Shown here in pieces: positions 18,633 through 27,191 of a DNA stretch of 64,000 nt. Numbering within the stretch: position 1 is the first letter of the stretch; every line of letters begins with the position of its first letter. Position numbers and translations under genes: made by a program. The stretch spans positions 2,607,610-2,671,609 of the forward strand of contig JANCMB010000001.1 in assembly GCA_031317595.1 (NCBI GenBank). The letters are read 5' to 3'. The DNA is from Glutamicibacter sp. PS (GTDB taxonomy: Bacteria; Actinomycetota; Actinomycetes; Actinomycetales; Micrococcaceae). A model generated the notes under the pieces. It did not search any database, was not told where the DNA came from, and worked only from the letters and a program-made list of their open reading frames with translations.

Positions 18633-18651
18633 ATTACAAGGGCCGGTGACC

Positions 18652-20076
18652 TCAGTCCAGCAGCATGGCCGGTTCCTGCATGATCGAGGCGACATCGGCC
18701 ATGAAGCGGGCCGAAAGATCGCCGTCGACCACGCGATGGTCGAAGGAGCCACCCAGGGTGGTGATCCAACGCGGTACCACCTGACCATCGACAACCCACG
18801 GCTTCTGCTTGATCGTGCCGAAGGCGACGATCGCGACCTCGCCCGGATTGATGATCGGGGTGCCGATGTCGATGCCGAGCACGCCGATATTGGTGATGGA
18901 CAGGGTTCCATCGCGCATATCCTCGGGGCGAGTCTTGCCCGCACGGGCGGTGGCGGCCAGCTCGTTGAGCGCAATGGCCAATTCCTTCATGGACAGATCC
19001 TGCGCGTCCTTGATATTCGGCACCAGCAGTCCGCGCGGGGTGGCGGCGGCGATACCCAGGTTCATGAAGTGCTTCTGGTGGATCTCGTCGCCATTCGGTC
19101 CCGGAACCCACGAGGCGTTCACCGACGGGTTGCGCGCGGCGGCCCAGATGACGGCCTTGGCCAGGACCAGCAACGGCGATACCTTAATGCCCTCGAAGTC
19201 ACGCGACTTCTTCAGGCGCGCCACATACTCCATGGTGCGCGTCGCATCCACGTCGACGAAGATCGACACATGCGGTGCCGTGAAGGCGGAGTCCACCATG
19301 GCCTTCGCGGTGGCCTTGCGCACCCCGCGCACCGGAATGCGTTCGATGCGGGTTTCCGGTGCCCCGGTGCCCGGACGCCAGTAGGTCGGGGCCGCTGCGT
19401 GTTCGGCCTCGCGCTGAGCCTGGTAACTGTTGACGTCCTCGCGGGTCACCTCGCCCTGCGAACCGGTACCCACCACATCGTTGATGTCGATGCCCAGTTC
19501 CTTGGCCAGTCGACGCACCGGCGGTTTAGCCAGTACCCGGTCAACGAAGTTGGCCACGGCCGGCTTGCGGCGATCCACCTCTCGGGCCACGACCTGGCTA
19601 AAGCCCTGGGCGCGGCGGGAGATCTGGTCGGCCAAGGCGGCCGGGGTCCCGCTGGCGCGCACCGAGGCCGTACGTGCCCCGGTGGCGCTGGGCTCGGGAC
19701 GATTCACTCGGGCACGGCGGGTCGCGGAGTCGGCAGTAGGGCCGGAGCCGACCAGCGGCCCGGGTTCCTCGCTAGCCACCGGTGCCGCGGTGCTCAGCGC
19801 CTCATTAGGCTCCGGTACACCGGTCGGCACAGGCGCCTCTCCGTCCTCGTTGATGGAGATCAGCGGTTCATCTACCTGCACGGTCTCGCCCTCCGCCGCG
19901 TGCAGTTCGGTCACTACACCGGCGTAGGGGCTCGGTAGCTCCACGAGCGACTTCGCGGTTTCGATCTCAACAAAGATCTGGTTCACCTCGACGGTGTCCC
20001 CCACGGACACTTTCCAGGAGGCCACATCGGCTTCGGTTAGGCCCTCGCCCACATCGGGAAGATTAAAGGTCGTCAT
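18652..20076 (-). CDS. bkdC: Branched-chain 2-oxoacid dehydrogenase E2 (dihydrolipoyl acyltransferase)
   Basis: This 474-aa core subunit has one N-terminal lipoyl domain ([19 protein letters not shown], with lipoyl lysine in the ETAKS motif), a Pro/Ala/Glu-rich linker, a peripheral-subunit-binding domain (about 165-205: [23 protein letters not shown]) and a C-terminal catalytic acyltransferase domain with the terminal [12 protein letters not shown] active-site motif. It transfers the acyl group from E1 to CoA. A single lipoyl domain and the adjacent two-subunit E1 favour the branched-chain (Bkd) complex over the pyruvate complex, which in actinobacteria usually has a one-chain AceE. E3 is not encoded in the window. 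Confidence 0.85.
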   Translation of the reverse strand: MTTFNLPDVGEGLTEADVASWKVSVGDTVEVNQIFVEIETAKSLVELPSPYAGVVTELHAAEGETVQVDEPLISINEDGEAPVPTGVPEPNEALSTAAPVASEEPGPLVGSGPTADSATRRARVNRPEPSATGARTASVRASGTPAALADQISRRAQGFSQVVAREVDRRKPAVANFVDRVLAKPPVRRLAKELGIDINDVVGTGSQGEVTREDVNSYQAQREAEHAAAPTYWRPGTGAPETRIERIPVRGVRKATAKAMVDSAFTAPHVSIFVDVDATRTMEYVARLKKSRDFEGIKVSPLLVLAKAVIWAAARNPSVNASWVPGPNGDEIHQKHFMNLGIAAATPRGLLVPNIKDAQDLSMKELAIALNELAATARAGKTRPEDMRDGTLSITNIGVLGIDIGTPIINPGEVAIVAFGTIKQKPWVVDGQVVPRWITTLGGSFDHRVVDGDLSARFMADVASIMQEPAMLLD

Positions 20077-20098
20077 TATTACTCCTCGTCAACCGTGA

Positions 20099-21076
20099 CT
20101 AGTACGCGAATGAGCGGTCGAGCGCTTCGAGTAGCTTGTCGATATCGGGCAGGTACTGGGACTCAACCTTGGAGATCGGGTACGGCATGTGGAATCCGCC
20201 CACGCGTAACACCGGTGCTTCCAGGGACAAGAATGCGCGTTCCGAGACCCGGGCGGCGATCTCCCCGCCCAACCCGCCGAAAGTTGGGGCTTCGTGGGCC
20301 ACGATCAGTCGTCCGGTTTTTTGTACCGACTCGAGGATGGTGTCGAAATCGATCGGCGACAGCGAGCGCAGGTCGATGACCTCGACGCTACGGCCATCCT
20401 CGCGGGCGGCTTCCGCCGCGGCCAGCGCAACGGGCACCAGCGGACCGTAAGCCACAATGGTCGCGTCTTCGCCGGGGCGCACAACCTGCGCCTTGAAGGC
20501 ATCGAGCGCCGGAGCTTCGGTGTCCACCTCACCCTTGAGCCAGTAACGGCGCTTGGGTTCGAGGTAAATCACCGGGTCTTTGCATTCGGCGGCCTGCTGG
20601 ATCATCCAGTAGGCATCGTGTGCGTTGGAAGGGGTAATGACGCGCAAACCGGCGGTGTGCACAAAGAGTGCTTCGGGCGATTCCGAGTGATGCTCAATGG
20701 AGCCAATGCCGCCACCGTACGGGATGCGGATAACGACCGGGACGTTCAAACGCCCCTCGGAGCGCGCATGCATTTTCGCCAACTGGGTGGTGATCTGGTT
20801 GAAGGCCGGGAACACGAAGCCATCGAACTGGATTTCCACCAGTGGCGAGTGGCCTCGCAGAGCCATGCCGACGGCGGTGCCAACGATGCCGGCCTCACCC
20901 AGCGGTGAGTCGATAACACGGTGCGAACCGTACTTATCGATCAGCCCATCGGTAATGCGGTACACGCCTCCGAGACGTCCAATATCCTCGCCCATCAGTA
21001 GCGCCCGATCGTTGTTTTCGAGCACCGCGTCCAGTCCGGAGGTGATGGCCTTGGCCAAGGTCATGGTCGTGGTCAT
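20099..21076 (-). CDS. bkdB: Branched-chain 2-oxoacid dehydrogenase E1 subunit beta
   Basis: This 325-aa partner of E1alpha forms the thiamine-diphosphate decarboxylase heterotetramer. Family blocks seen are LLMGEDIGRLGGVYRITDGL, GEAGIVGTAVGMALRGHSPLVEIQFDGFVFPAFNQI and the C-terminal IVAHEAPTFGGLGGEIAARV. It starts 2 nt after the E1alpha stop, with the downstream E2 22 nt further on, so stoichiometric co-expression is expected. Related TPP enzymes (pyruvate or acetoin dehydrogenase E1beta) are the alternatives, and gene order alone cannot decide between them. Confidence 0.87.
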   Translation of the reverse strand: MTTTMTLAKAITSGLDAVLENNDRALLMGEDIGRLGGVYRITDGLIDKYGSHRVIDSPLGEAGIVGTAVGMALRGHSPLVEIQFDGFVFPAFNQITTQLAKMHARSEGRLNVPVVIRIPYGGGIGSIEHHSESPEALFVHTAGLRVITPSNAHDAYWMIQQAAECKDPVIYLEPKRRYWLKGEVDTEAPALDAFKAQVVRPGEDATIVAYGPLVPVALAAAEAAREDGRSVEVIDLRSLSPIDFDTILESVQKTGRLIVAHEAPTFGGLGGEIAARVSERAFLSLEAPVLRVGGFHMPYPISKVESQYLPDIDKLLEALDRSFAY

Positions 21077-21078
21077 AC

Positions 21079-22224
21079 TTACTTCTCCCCGTCTGCGGCC
21101 TGATCGGCAAAACCGGCTTCGTACTCAAGATGCCAGGCAAGTTCTTCCTGAACCAGCGGATGTGCTTCGGCATACACCTGCTCGAAGGACTTGGCCAACG
21201 GTGGAACCGGGAAGGCCATGGCGTCACGACGCACGGTGGCCGCCATTTCATCGGCGTCCTGAGCCAACTGTTCGAAGAAGGCATCGTCCACGAGGTCGTT
21301 CTCGCGCAGGTAAGTTTCCAGGCGCACCAGCGGGTCCTTCGGCGCCCAGAGCTTCTCTTCCTCGCTCATCCGGTACTTCGTCGGATCATCTGCCGTGGTG
21401 TGTGCACCTAGGCGGTAGGTGACCGCTTCGATGAACACCGGCCCCTTGCCGGAGCGCGCGTGCTCGAGGGCCCAGCGGGTGACTGCCAGCACCGCGAGCA
21501 CATCGTTGCCGTCCACACGGATGCCGGGCATGCCGTAGCCAGCTGCACGGCTGACCAGTGGCACCTTGGACTGCACCTCGAAGGGCACCGAGATGGCGTA
21601 CTGGTTGTTCTGGCAGAAATACACCACCGGTGCATTGAAGGAGTTCGCGAACACCATGGATTCGTGTGCTTCGCCCTCGGTGGATGAACCGTCACCGAAG
21701 TAGGCCACCACCGCCTCGCCTTCGGCGGCGCGCTTGGCCTCGTCCCAACCATGTTGTTCCAGGTTGACGGCCATGGCATATCCCGCCGCATGGGGTAGCT
21801 GAGCGGCGAGCACCATGGTGTACATGTGGAAATTATTCTCGCGGGGGTCCCAGCCACCACCGGAGATGCCACGGAACAAGCGGAGCATCTCGGAGAACGG
21901 CACGTTGCGGGTGAGAGCCACGCCGTGTTCTCGGTAGGTGGGGAAGATGTAGTCCCCGTCGCGGGTGGCACGGCCAGAGCCAATCTGCGCGGCCTCCTGA
22001 CCTCGTAATGGCACCCAAAGACAGAGCTGCCCCTGTCGTTGCAGGGCGGTCGCTTCCTGATCGAAGCGGCGGGTCATGGCCATGTCGCGGTAGAAGTCCC
22101 GGAGCATGTCGTCGTCGACGTCTTCGAGGTACGCGTCGTAGAGGGAGTGAGATTGACGTTTCCCCTCGGGGGTCAGAATCTGGATCAGGTCCTGCTCCAA
22201 TGCCTCGGCTGCGCTACGCGGCAT
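21079..22224 (-). CDS. bkdA: Branched-chain 2-oxoacid dehydrogenase E1 subunit alpha
   Basis: This 381-aa TPP-binding subunit shows the thiamine-diphosphate motif as GDGSSTEGEAHESMVFANSF and then NNQYAIS. The E1alpha loop RLGAHTTADDPTKYR follows. It decarboxylates 2-oxoacids from valine, leucine and isoleucine, producing precursors for iso/anteiso fatty acids and CoA esters for catabolism. Start ATG 22224 has AAGGGAG directly upstream; in-frame ATG 22272 would run through the hairpin at 22244-22281. An aminotransferase gene lies upstream on the same strand, separated by a promoter-like element and that hairpin. Confidence 0.87.
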   Translation of the reverse strand: MPRSAAEALEQDLIQILTPEGKRQSHSLYDAYLEDVDDDMLRDFYRDMAMTRRFDQEATALQRQGQLCLWVPLRGQEAAQIGSGRATRDGDYIFPTYREHGVALTRNVPFSEMLRLFRGISGGGWDPRENNFHMYTMVLAAQLPHAAGYAMAVNLEQHGWDEAKRAAEGEAVVAYFGDGSSTEGEAHESMVFANSFNAPVVYFCQNNQYAISVPFEVQSKVPLVSRAAGYGMPGIRVDGNDVLAVLAVTRWALEHARSGKGPVFIEAVTYRLGAHTTADDPTKYRMSEEEKLWAPKDPLVRLETYLRENDLVDDAFFEQLAQDADEMAATVRRDAMAFPVPPLAKSFEQVYAEAHPLVQEELAWHLEYEAGFADQAADGEK

Positions 22225-22243
22225 GGATCTCCCTTCAATCAAA

Positions 22244-22281
22244 ATATGCCCCGTGCGGCATACATTCCGCACGGGACATAT
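22244..22281 (-). promoter_or_regulatory. Terminator-like hairpin in the bkdA 5' leader
   Basis: Arms 22244-22258 and 22267-22281 form a 15-bp stem (one G-U) with an 8-nt loop. On the minus strand it is followed by TTTT and then, within 20 nt, by the bkdA Shine-Dalgarno and ATG. It may terminate the aminotransferase transcript, attenuate bkd, or do both. Confidence 0.6.
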
Positions 22282-22293
22282 ACGGTTTTTCTA

Positions 22294-22323
22294 GGTATAA
22301 GCCTATGTCAGTTGGCTGTGCAA
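22294..22323 (-). promoter_or_regulatory. Candidate housekeeping promoter for bkdABC
   Basis: TTGCAC (minus, 22323-22318) and TATACC (22299-22294) are separated by 18 nt. This predicts a start near 22287 and a leader of about 60 nt that contains the hairpin at 22244-22281. Confidence 0.5.
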
Positions 22324-22343
22324 AGGCGAGAAATAAGCCGAAT

Positions 22344-23459
22344 CTACACGGTGAGCAACGTCGCGTTTTCGCGGCAAAGCTCGATAAAGCGATCGTTTGC
22401 CTCCGCTTCACCGATACTCACACGCACGCCTTCGCCGGTAAATCCACGCACCGAAAGCGCCTGGGCATCGGCCAGTTCGACGAAGGCATCGGTCTTGTCG
22501 CCAAGGGGCAACCACACAAAGTTCGCATCCGTGCGCGGGATGGTCCAGCCCAGCTCGTCCAGCGCCGCCACGACGCGCTCACGCTCAACCACCAGCGAGT
22601 CGACCCGTTCGAGCACCTTATCCATATGCCGCAAGGAGGCGATAGCCGCGTCCTGAGCTACGGACGAGACGGCAAACGGTGTGGCTACCACGCGGATATA
22701 GTTCGTGATCTCGGGGTGCGCCACCGAGTAGCCCACACGCAGGTTGGCTAGGCCATGGGCCTTGGAGAAGGTACGAAGCAACAGCACATTCTTATGGGCA
22801 CGGTAGGTGGCAGCACCATCCACCGCCTGCGGGGAACGCACAAATTCGATATAGGCCTCATCGAGCACGACCAGCACGTTCTTCGGCACCCGCGCCAAGA
22901 AGTCGTCCACTTCCTGCTGGCTCAGACTCGGGCCGGTGGGGTTATTCGGGGTGCACAACAGAATGACGGAGGTGTTCTCGTTAATGGCCTCGATCATGGC
23001 TTCAAGGTCGTGGCGCCCGTCCTCAAGAAGCGGCACCGGGACCGGCAACGCCCCGGCCGAGTTCACCACAATTGGGTAGGCCTCGAAGGACCGCCAAGCG
23101 AAAATCACTTCGTCCTGCACGCCATCTTCGTTCTGCCCTGCGAAGGTGGCCAGTACTTGGCTGAGTGCCCCCAGCGAACCGGTACCCGTAACAATATCTT
23201 CGGCTGGCACGTCAATGACCCCGGACAGTTCTTCACGCAGAGCGGTGCACAGCGGATCAGGGTAACGGTTCAGATCCGTTTGCTCACGGACCGCTTCTTT
23301 TACCTCGTCCAACGGCCCGAAGGGGTTCTCGTTGGAGGAGAGTTTAAAGGGCTGCAGCCCCGGAACCGTCACCGGCGGCTTGCCCGCAGCGTATCTAGGC
23401 AAGCGGGCCACCACCGGGCGTGGCTGGACTGGATCATGGTTCACGGAATTCTGACTCAT
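22344..23459 (-). CDS. HisC-like pyridoxal-phosphate aminotransferase (histidinol-phosphate/aromatic)
   Basis: This 371-aa class I/II aminotransferase has the HisC family blocks LSSNENPFGPLDEV, NRYPDP, CTPNNPTGPSLSQ, VVLDEAYIEFV and the PLP-lysine motif RTFSKAHGLANLRVGY. It transfers an amino group between glutamate and histidinol phosphate or an aromatic 2-oxoacid. With no histidine genes nearby and bkd genes downstream, an aromatic aminotransferase (Pat-like) role is plausible. Start ATG 23459 is chosen because TAATAT (minus, 23475-23470) would be its -10 and overlaps the alternative ATG 23471. The longer ORF to 23606 would run into the divergent gene at 23532. Confidence 0.83.
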   Translation of the reverse strand: MSQNSVNHDPVQPRPVVARLPRYAAGKPPVTVPGLQPFKLSSNENPFGPLDEVKEAVREQTDLNRYPDPLCTALREELSGVIDVPAEDIVTGTGSLGALSQVLATFAGQNEDGVQDEVIFAWRSFEAYPIVVNSAGALPVPVPLLEDGRHDLEAMIEAINENTSVILLCTPNNPTGPSLSQQEVDDFLARVPKNVLVVLDEAYIEFVRSPQAVDGAATYRAHKNVLLLRTFSKAHGLANLRVGYSVAHPEITNYIRVVATPFAVSSVAQDAAIASLRHMDKVLERVDSLVVERERVVAALDELGWTIPRTDANFVWLPLGDKTDAFVELADAQALSVRGFTGEGVRVSIGEAEANDRFIELCRENATLLTV

Positions 23460-23469
23460 GGTGCACAGC

Positions 23470-23475
23470 ATATTA
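23470..23475 (-). promoter_or_regulatory. -10 element of the HisC-like gene
   Basis: TAATAT lies 10 nt before ATG 23459 on the minus strand, so the transcript would have a leader of only about 4 nt and no room for a Shine-Dalgarno. Confidence 0.45.
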
Positions 23476-23531
23476 GACCGACTGCCTTCGACACCCACCG
23501 GCGATTCAGTTTTATGTGCAAGAGTTACCTT

Positions 23532-23918
23532 ATGAGTTTCCTGATTCGAGTTCTGATCAACGCGCTCGCCTTGGCCGCGGCCGTTTGGATCGTGCCCGGT
23601 ATTCAAATGTCGCCCTTTGCCGACGACTCGCTGAGCGTTGTGTTGTCGTACGGCGTTATTGGCGTTATTTTCGGACTGATCAATGCGCTAGTCCGTCCAA
23701 TCATCGCTTTGTTCTCGATGCCGATCACCTGCCTGACGCTGGGCCTGTTTACCGTCATTATCAACGCCGGCATGCTCATGCTGACCAGTTGGCTGACCCA
23801 ATTCACTCCAGTGGGACTGCATGTCGATGCTTTCTGGTGGGACGCGATCGTTGGCACCATCATTATTTCTATCGTCTCTGCCGTATTGGGCGTGTTCGTC
23901 AAGTCTGACAACCGCTAA
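23532..23918 (+). CDS. Small four-helix membrane protein, phage-holin-4 superfamily (PF04020-like)
   Basis: This 128-aa protein has four evident hydrophobic helices (LIRVLINALALAAAVWIV, VVLSYGVIGVIFGLINALV, CLTLGLFTVIINAGMLML and DAIVGTIIISIVSAVLGVFV) joined by short loops, with the conserved N-A-L-V-R-P turn. The family (YvlD-like, called mycobacterial phage holin) is widespread on bacterial chromosomes and is not evidence of a prophage. Function is uncertain. Start ATG 23532 begins MSFLIRVLI; ATG 23514 is possible. It is divergent from the aminotransferase, and its stop overlaps the convergent lipase-like gene by 4 bp. Confidence 0.82.
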   Translation: MSFLIRVLINALALAAAVWIVPGIQMSPFADDSLSVVLSYGVIGVIFGLINALVRPIIALFSMPITCLTLGLFTVIINAGMLMLTSWLTQFTPVGLHVDAFWWDAIVGTIIISIVSAVLGVFVKSDNR

Positions 23919-25264
23919 TCCTTCGGTGCCGGGTACACCCGGCGTCCCTGATGATTCAACGGCGGCGCCGGGTACTCGTGCCGGCGCCGCAGTTGGAAGC
24001 GCCGCAGTTTCACCGGCCCACCATCCAGACTGAGTTCGCGAACGTTCTCGCGCACCTGCCCGGTGGGCCTTCGTTCCAGTTCGGCCAGATGATCTCCGTA
24101 GTTGTGCAGATTATGCGCCTTGCCAAAGAATCCGCTCTCCAACTCGTCGGGGCGTCGCGGACCATCAAATGTCACCGTGAGCTGGTTTTGTTGGTACTGG
24201 TTCGGCACTCCTTCAAGGCCCGGCACCATATCCTTGGCGTCCTCCAGATGTAGGCTGCGCACCTGTTTCGGCAACTGGATGGTGCCCACGGGTGACCCGA
24301 AGGTGACCGCCTGGTTCAAACGGTACTTCTTGCGCAGAAACGCATTTTTTAAGAGATTGGCCACGTGCAGGCCGCCTTGCGAGTATCCAGAAAGAATGAC
24401 CTCATCGCCGGGACCGGCACCGCTGAGTCTTAGTGCCTCGTCCACCGGATCCTGCAGATTCTGCGACTCTCCCCCGTATGCATCAAGAATGCCCTTGGCA
24501 TCGAAGGGTAGTTGCCCCCAACTATTGTCTTGGGTTCCCGGCAGTACCACCAGATACACATCCCGTCCGCGTTGTTCGGCCTGCACCACCATAAACCTGC
24601 CCGGATTCTGTTGCGCATCGCGCTCTAAGTAATCGTGGAGTTGGTAATAGCCACTGAGACCACCGTCGATTTCTTGGCTCATGATAGGTGCGGTATCGCA
24701 GAGCTTCATGCTGAAGAGCCGACGCGAGGTATCCAGGCCCAACACTCGAGACAAGGTGCGCAAGACATCGCCGTGGCGTTCGCTCTCGCTGTCGTCCAGA
24801 TACCCCCACAGTGGACCGGTCAGCATATCCACGACCAGCCGGACGAGTTGCTCAGTTGTCTGCCGTGGCGGGCGCAAGTCGTTGAAGGAGGAACTAACCA
24901 CCAGGTCGGCCAATTGGTCTAGGAGCCGTCGGTCCGTAATGAGCCTCTGGGCCAGACGCTCGGCCTCAATGTAATTCACCATGGCCTGACGTGTACGTTG
25001 GCTCAGCTTTTCGGCCTCGGTGGCGGCTCCGCTGGCAAGCGGAGCGGTTGACAGTAGCTTCAGCCACAACTCGTTGAGCGTGTGTCCACGCGGGCCCAAG
25101 CCAGCGGCAATGCATTGCGACTGCACGATCTGCTGACAGATCAGCACCTTGTCCCGCAGACGCAGGACGGTCTGCTCAACCTCACGCAATGAGCTATTCG
25201 CCGCATCGCAGATCGTTGCCGCATCCGCGTAGTCGGCTTCGTTGAAGTTCACGACGTAACCCAC
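23915..25264 (-). CDS. Lipase-like alpha/beta hydrolase with N-terminal helical domain
   Basis: This 449-aa protein opens with about 190 residues of helix-rich, WXG100/LXG-like sequence (DAATICDAANSSLREVEQTV, then two more amphipathic stretches). A hydrolase domain follows with the nucleophile elbow GYSQGG (S295), an upstream LVVLPGTQDN strand and candidate Asp/His residues in LEDAKDMV and HNYGDHL. No signal peptide is present. It starts with GTG 25264, 3 nt after a 91-aa WXG100-like gene. Helical N-terminus, hydrolase domain and WXG partner together resemble substrates of type VII secretion, but no ESX machinery lies in the window. The basic C-terminus (RRFQLRRRHEYPAPP) is unusual. Confidence 0.65.
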   Translation of the reverse strand: MGYVVNFNEADYADAATICDAANSSLREVEQTVLRLRDKVLICQQIVQSQCIAAGLGPRGHTLNELWLKLLSTAPLASGAATEAEKLSQRTRQAMVNYIEAERLAQRLITDRRLLDQLADLVVSSSFNDLRPPRQTTEQLVRLVVDMLTGPLWGYLDDSESERHGDVLRTLSRVLGLDTSRRLFSMKLCDTAPIMSQEIDGGLSGYYQLHDYLERDAQQNPGRFMVVQAEQRGRDVYLVVLPGTQDNSWGQLPFDAKGILDAYGGESQNLQDPVDEALRLSGAGPGDEVILSGYSQGGLHVANLLKNAFLRKKYRLNQAVTFGSPVGTIQLPKQVRSLHLEDAKDMVPGLEGVPNQYQQNQLTVTFDGPRRPDELESGFFGKAHNLHNYGDHLAELERRPTGQVRENVRELSLDGGPVKLRRFQLRRRHEYPAPPLNHQGRRVYPAPKD

Positions 25265-25267
25265 GGG

Positions 25268-25543
25268 TCAGCCCGCCATCCGTTGACCCATGATCTGTGC
25301 CTCGAGGACATCGAGTTCTCGCTTGGCCAACATCACGTAGTTTGCCGTGTCATCCAATGAGCGCTCCAGCATGTGAAGTACCTCGATGAGCTCAAGCACC
25401 TTCTCTTCAAAGGAGCGCCCGGCGCTGGTGTTCCATGTCAGGTTAGTTATCGAGCCGAGGTTTCCGGCGGTCTGATGAGTCGATTGCCGTGCCCGGACGA
25501 GTTCGCTCATCACCCCGTCCAGACTAGAGTCGAAGATCATCAC
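25268..25543 (-). CDS. WXG100-like small helical protein
   Basis: At 91 aa it has the size and helix-turn-helix layout of WXG100/EsxA proteins. Helix one runs to about residue 32, a turn contains a Trp (LTWNTSAG, in place of WxG), and helix two continues through LELIEVLHMLERSLDDTANYV. A canonical YxxxD/E export signal is not present at the C-terminus. AAGGAGG precedes GTG 25543 by about 7 nt. It is directly upstream of, and co-transcribed with, the lipase-like gene, so it probably binds that protein's N-terminal helical domain. The family assignment rests on size, Trp position and predicted helices only. Confidence 0.55.
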   Translation of the reverse strand: MMIFDSSLDGVMSELVRARQSTHQTAGNLGSITNLTWNTSAGRSFEEKVLELIEVLHMLERSLDDTANYVMLAKRELDVLEAQIMGQRMAG

Positions 25544-25714
25544 GCTTTACCCTCCTTTTCCTTCCTGGTGGGCATTCCTCCGCCCGCTGGCATCATCCTG
25601 CCCCTAGCCGATGAGTACTGCGGGGCCTGATGCAACGAGCTGTGGATCGGTCGAGTCCGTTGCGGTGCGCCACAAAAGATGTACCGGCCCGCAAGTGATG
25701 GAAGAATAGGAATC

Positions 25715-27121
25715 ATGGCTGAGATTGCGCGCACTTCACTTGCAGATGAACCCCTGGCCCTTGGGGCCCTTGACGGCCGCTACCGCGGTGCCGTCGCTCC
25801 CCTGGTCGATTACCTTTCCGAAGCAGCGTTGAACCGAGATCGTGTTCACGTAGAAATCGAATGGTTGATCCACCTGACCGATAACTCCGTATTGCCGGGC
25901 ACCAGCCCGCTGACGGCCGAGCAAAAGGCCGGTCTGCGCAAGATTGTCACGGACTTCAACCTCGATTCCGTCAAGGAACTGGCCGAGATCGAAGCCGTGA
26001 CCGTGCACGATGTAAAGGCCGTCGAGTACTACATCGCTAACCGCCTCGAGGGGCTGGGCATCGGCCAGCTCAAGCCACTGGTGCACTTCGGCTGCACCTC
26101 GGAAGACATCAACAACCTGTCTTACGCCGTGGGCGTGCAGGGTGGCGTTACGCAGGTATGGTTGCCCGCCGCACGCGCGCTGGTTGCCCAGCTGACCACC
26201 ATGGCCGACGAATCCCGCGACGTGCCGATGCTCTCGCGTACGCACGGGCAGCCGGCCACGCCGACCACCTTGGGTAAGGAATTGGCGGTTTTGGCCTGGC
26301 GACTGACCCGCCAACTCAACCGCATCGAGAAGACCGAATACTTGGGCAAGATCAATGGTGCCACCGGCACCTACGCCGCCCACTATGCCTCGGTGCCCGG
26401 TGCAGACTGGCAGCAAATCTCCAAGTCCTTCGTGGAGCACTTGGGTCTGACCTGGAACCCGCTGACCACCCAGATCGAGTCTCACGACTGGCAGGCCGAG
26501 CTGTACGCTGACATTGCGCGCTTCAACCGGATCCTGCACAACCTGTGCACCGACATCTGGAGCTACATCTCCATCGGCTACTTCGCACAGATCCCGGTGG
26601 CCGGCGCTACCGGTTCCTCGACCATGCCGCACAAGGTCAACCCGATCCGCTTCGAAAACGCCGAGGCGAACCTAGAGATCTCTAACGGCCTGCTCGACAC
26701 CCTGGCCGCCACCCTTGTCACCAGCCGTTGGCAGCGCGACCTGACCGACTCCTCCTCCCAGCGCAATATCGGCACCGCAATTGGGCACTCGCTGCTCGCG
26801 ATCTCTAACGTGGCCAAGGGCTTGGATCGCTTGGACGTGGCCGAGTCCGTGCTGGCCGAGGACCTAGACCACAACTGGGAGGTGCTGGCCGAAGCCATTC
26901 AGATGGTGATGCGTGCCGAGGCCATCGCTGGTGTCGAAGGGATGGATAACCCCTACGAACGTCTGAAGGATCTGACTCGCGGCCACCGTGTGGATGCGGA
27001 TCGCCTGAAGGAATTCGTTGGCGAACTGGGCCTGTCCGCCGAAGCGCAGGCGCGCCTGCAGGAGCTGACCCCAGCTACGTACAACGGCATTGCCGCGCAG
27101 CTGGTGGATCACCTCAAGTAG
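25715..27121 (+). CDS. purB: Adenylosuccinate lyase
   Basis: This 468-aa enzyme of the fumarase/aspartase superfamily cleaves SAICAR and adenylosuccinate, releasing fumarate, in purine biosynthesis. Signature loop GSSTMPHKVNPIRFENAE carries the catalytic serine; FGCTSEDINNLSYA and LSRTHGQPATPTTLGKE are also typical. The sequence resembles the E. coli-type (longer) PurB. I begin at ATG 25715 (TAGGAA upstream), not at in-frame ATG 25679. It is monocistronic with a strong terminator. Confidence 0.93.
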   Translation: MAEIARTSLADEPLALGALDGRYRGAVAPLVDYLSEAALNRDRVHVEIEWLIHLTDNSVLPGTSPLTAEQKAGLRKIVTDFNLDSVKELAEIEAVTVHDVKAVEYYIANRLEGLGIGQLKPLVHFGCTSEDINNLSYAVGVQGGVTQVWLPAARALVAQLTTMADESRDVPMLSRTHGQPATPTTLGKELAVLAWRLTRQLNRIEKTEYLGKINGATGTYAAHYASVPGADWQQISKSFVEHLGLTWNPLTTQIESHDWQAELYADIARFNRILHNLCTDIWSYISIGYFAQIPVAGATGSSTMPHKVNPIRFENAEANLEISNGLLDTLAATLVTSRWQRDLTDSSSQRNIGTAIGHSLLAISNVAKGLDRLDVAESVLAEDLDHNWEVLAEAIQMVMRAEAIAGVEGMDNPYERLKDLTRGHRVDADRLKEFVGELGLSAEAQARLQELTPATYNGIAAQLVDHLK

Positions 27122-27131
27122 CCAGCACAGA

Positions 27132-27180
27132 AAACCGCCGGCCGCCGCCCCTCTCAGGGGTCGACGGCCGGCGGTTTCTT
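27132..27180. terminator. Bidirectional intrinsic terminator between purB and aldo/keto reductase
   Basis: Arms 27132-27144 and 27165-27177 pair perfectly over 13 bp, starting AAACCGCCGG and ending in GGTTT then CTT. A-run and T-run on opposite sides let it terminate both converging genes. Confidence 0.85.
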
Positions 27181-27191
27181 AGCGTCGGTAA

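Noticed and set aside
18544-19938. 464-codon plus-strand ORF
   Set aside because: It is antisense to bkdC, low in hydrophobic core pattern and rich in Arg/Gly/His, as expected from the complement of a GC-rich gene. No ribosome site.
22755-23531. Upstream extension of the holin-like gene to 387 codons
   Set aside because: The added part is antisense to the HisC-like aminotransferase and lacks membrane character; the family protein begins at about 23532.
23532-23918. Phage remnant suggested by the holin-like protein
   Set aside because: PF04020-type proteins are ordinary chromosomal genes in actinobacteria, and no lysin, integrase or structural phage gene is nearby.
25736-26632. 298-codon minus-strand ORF
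   Set aside because: Antisense to purB; no family match apparent and no start signal.
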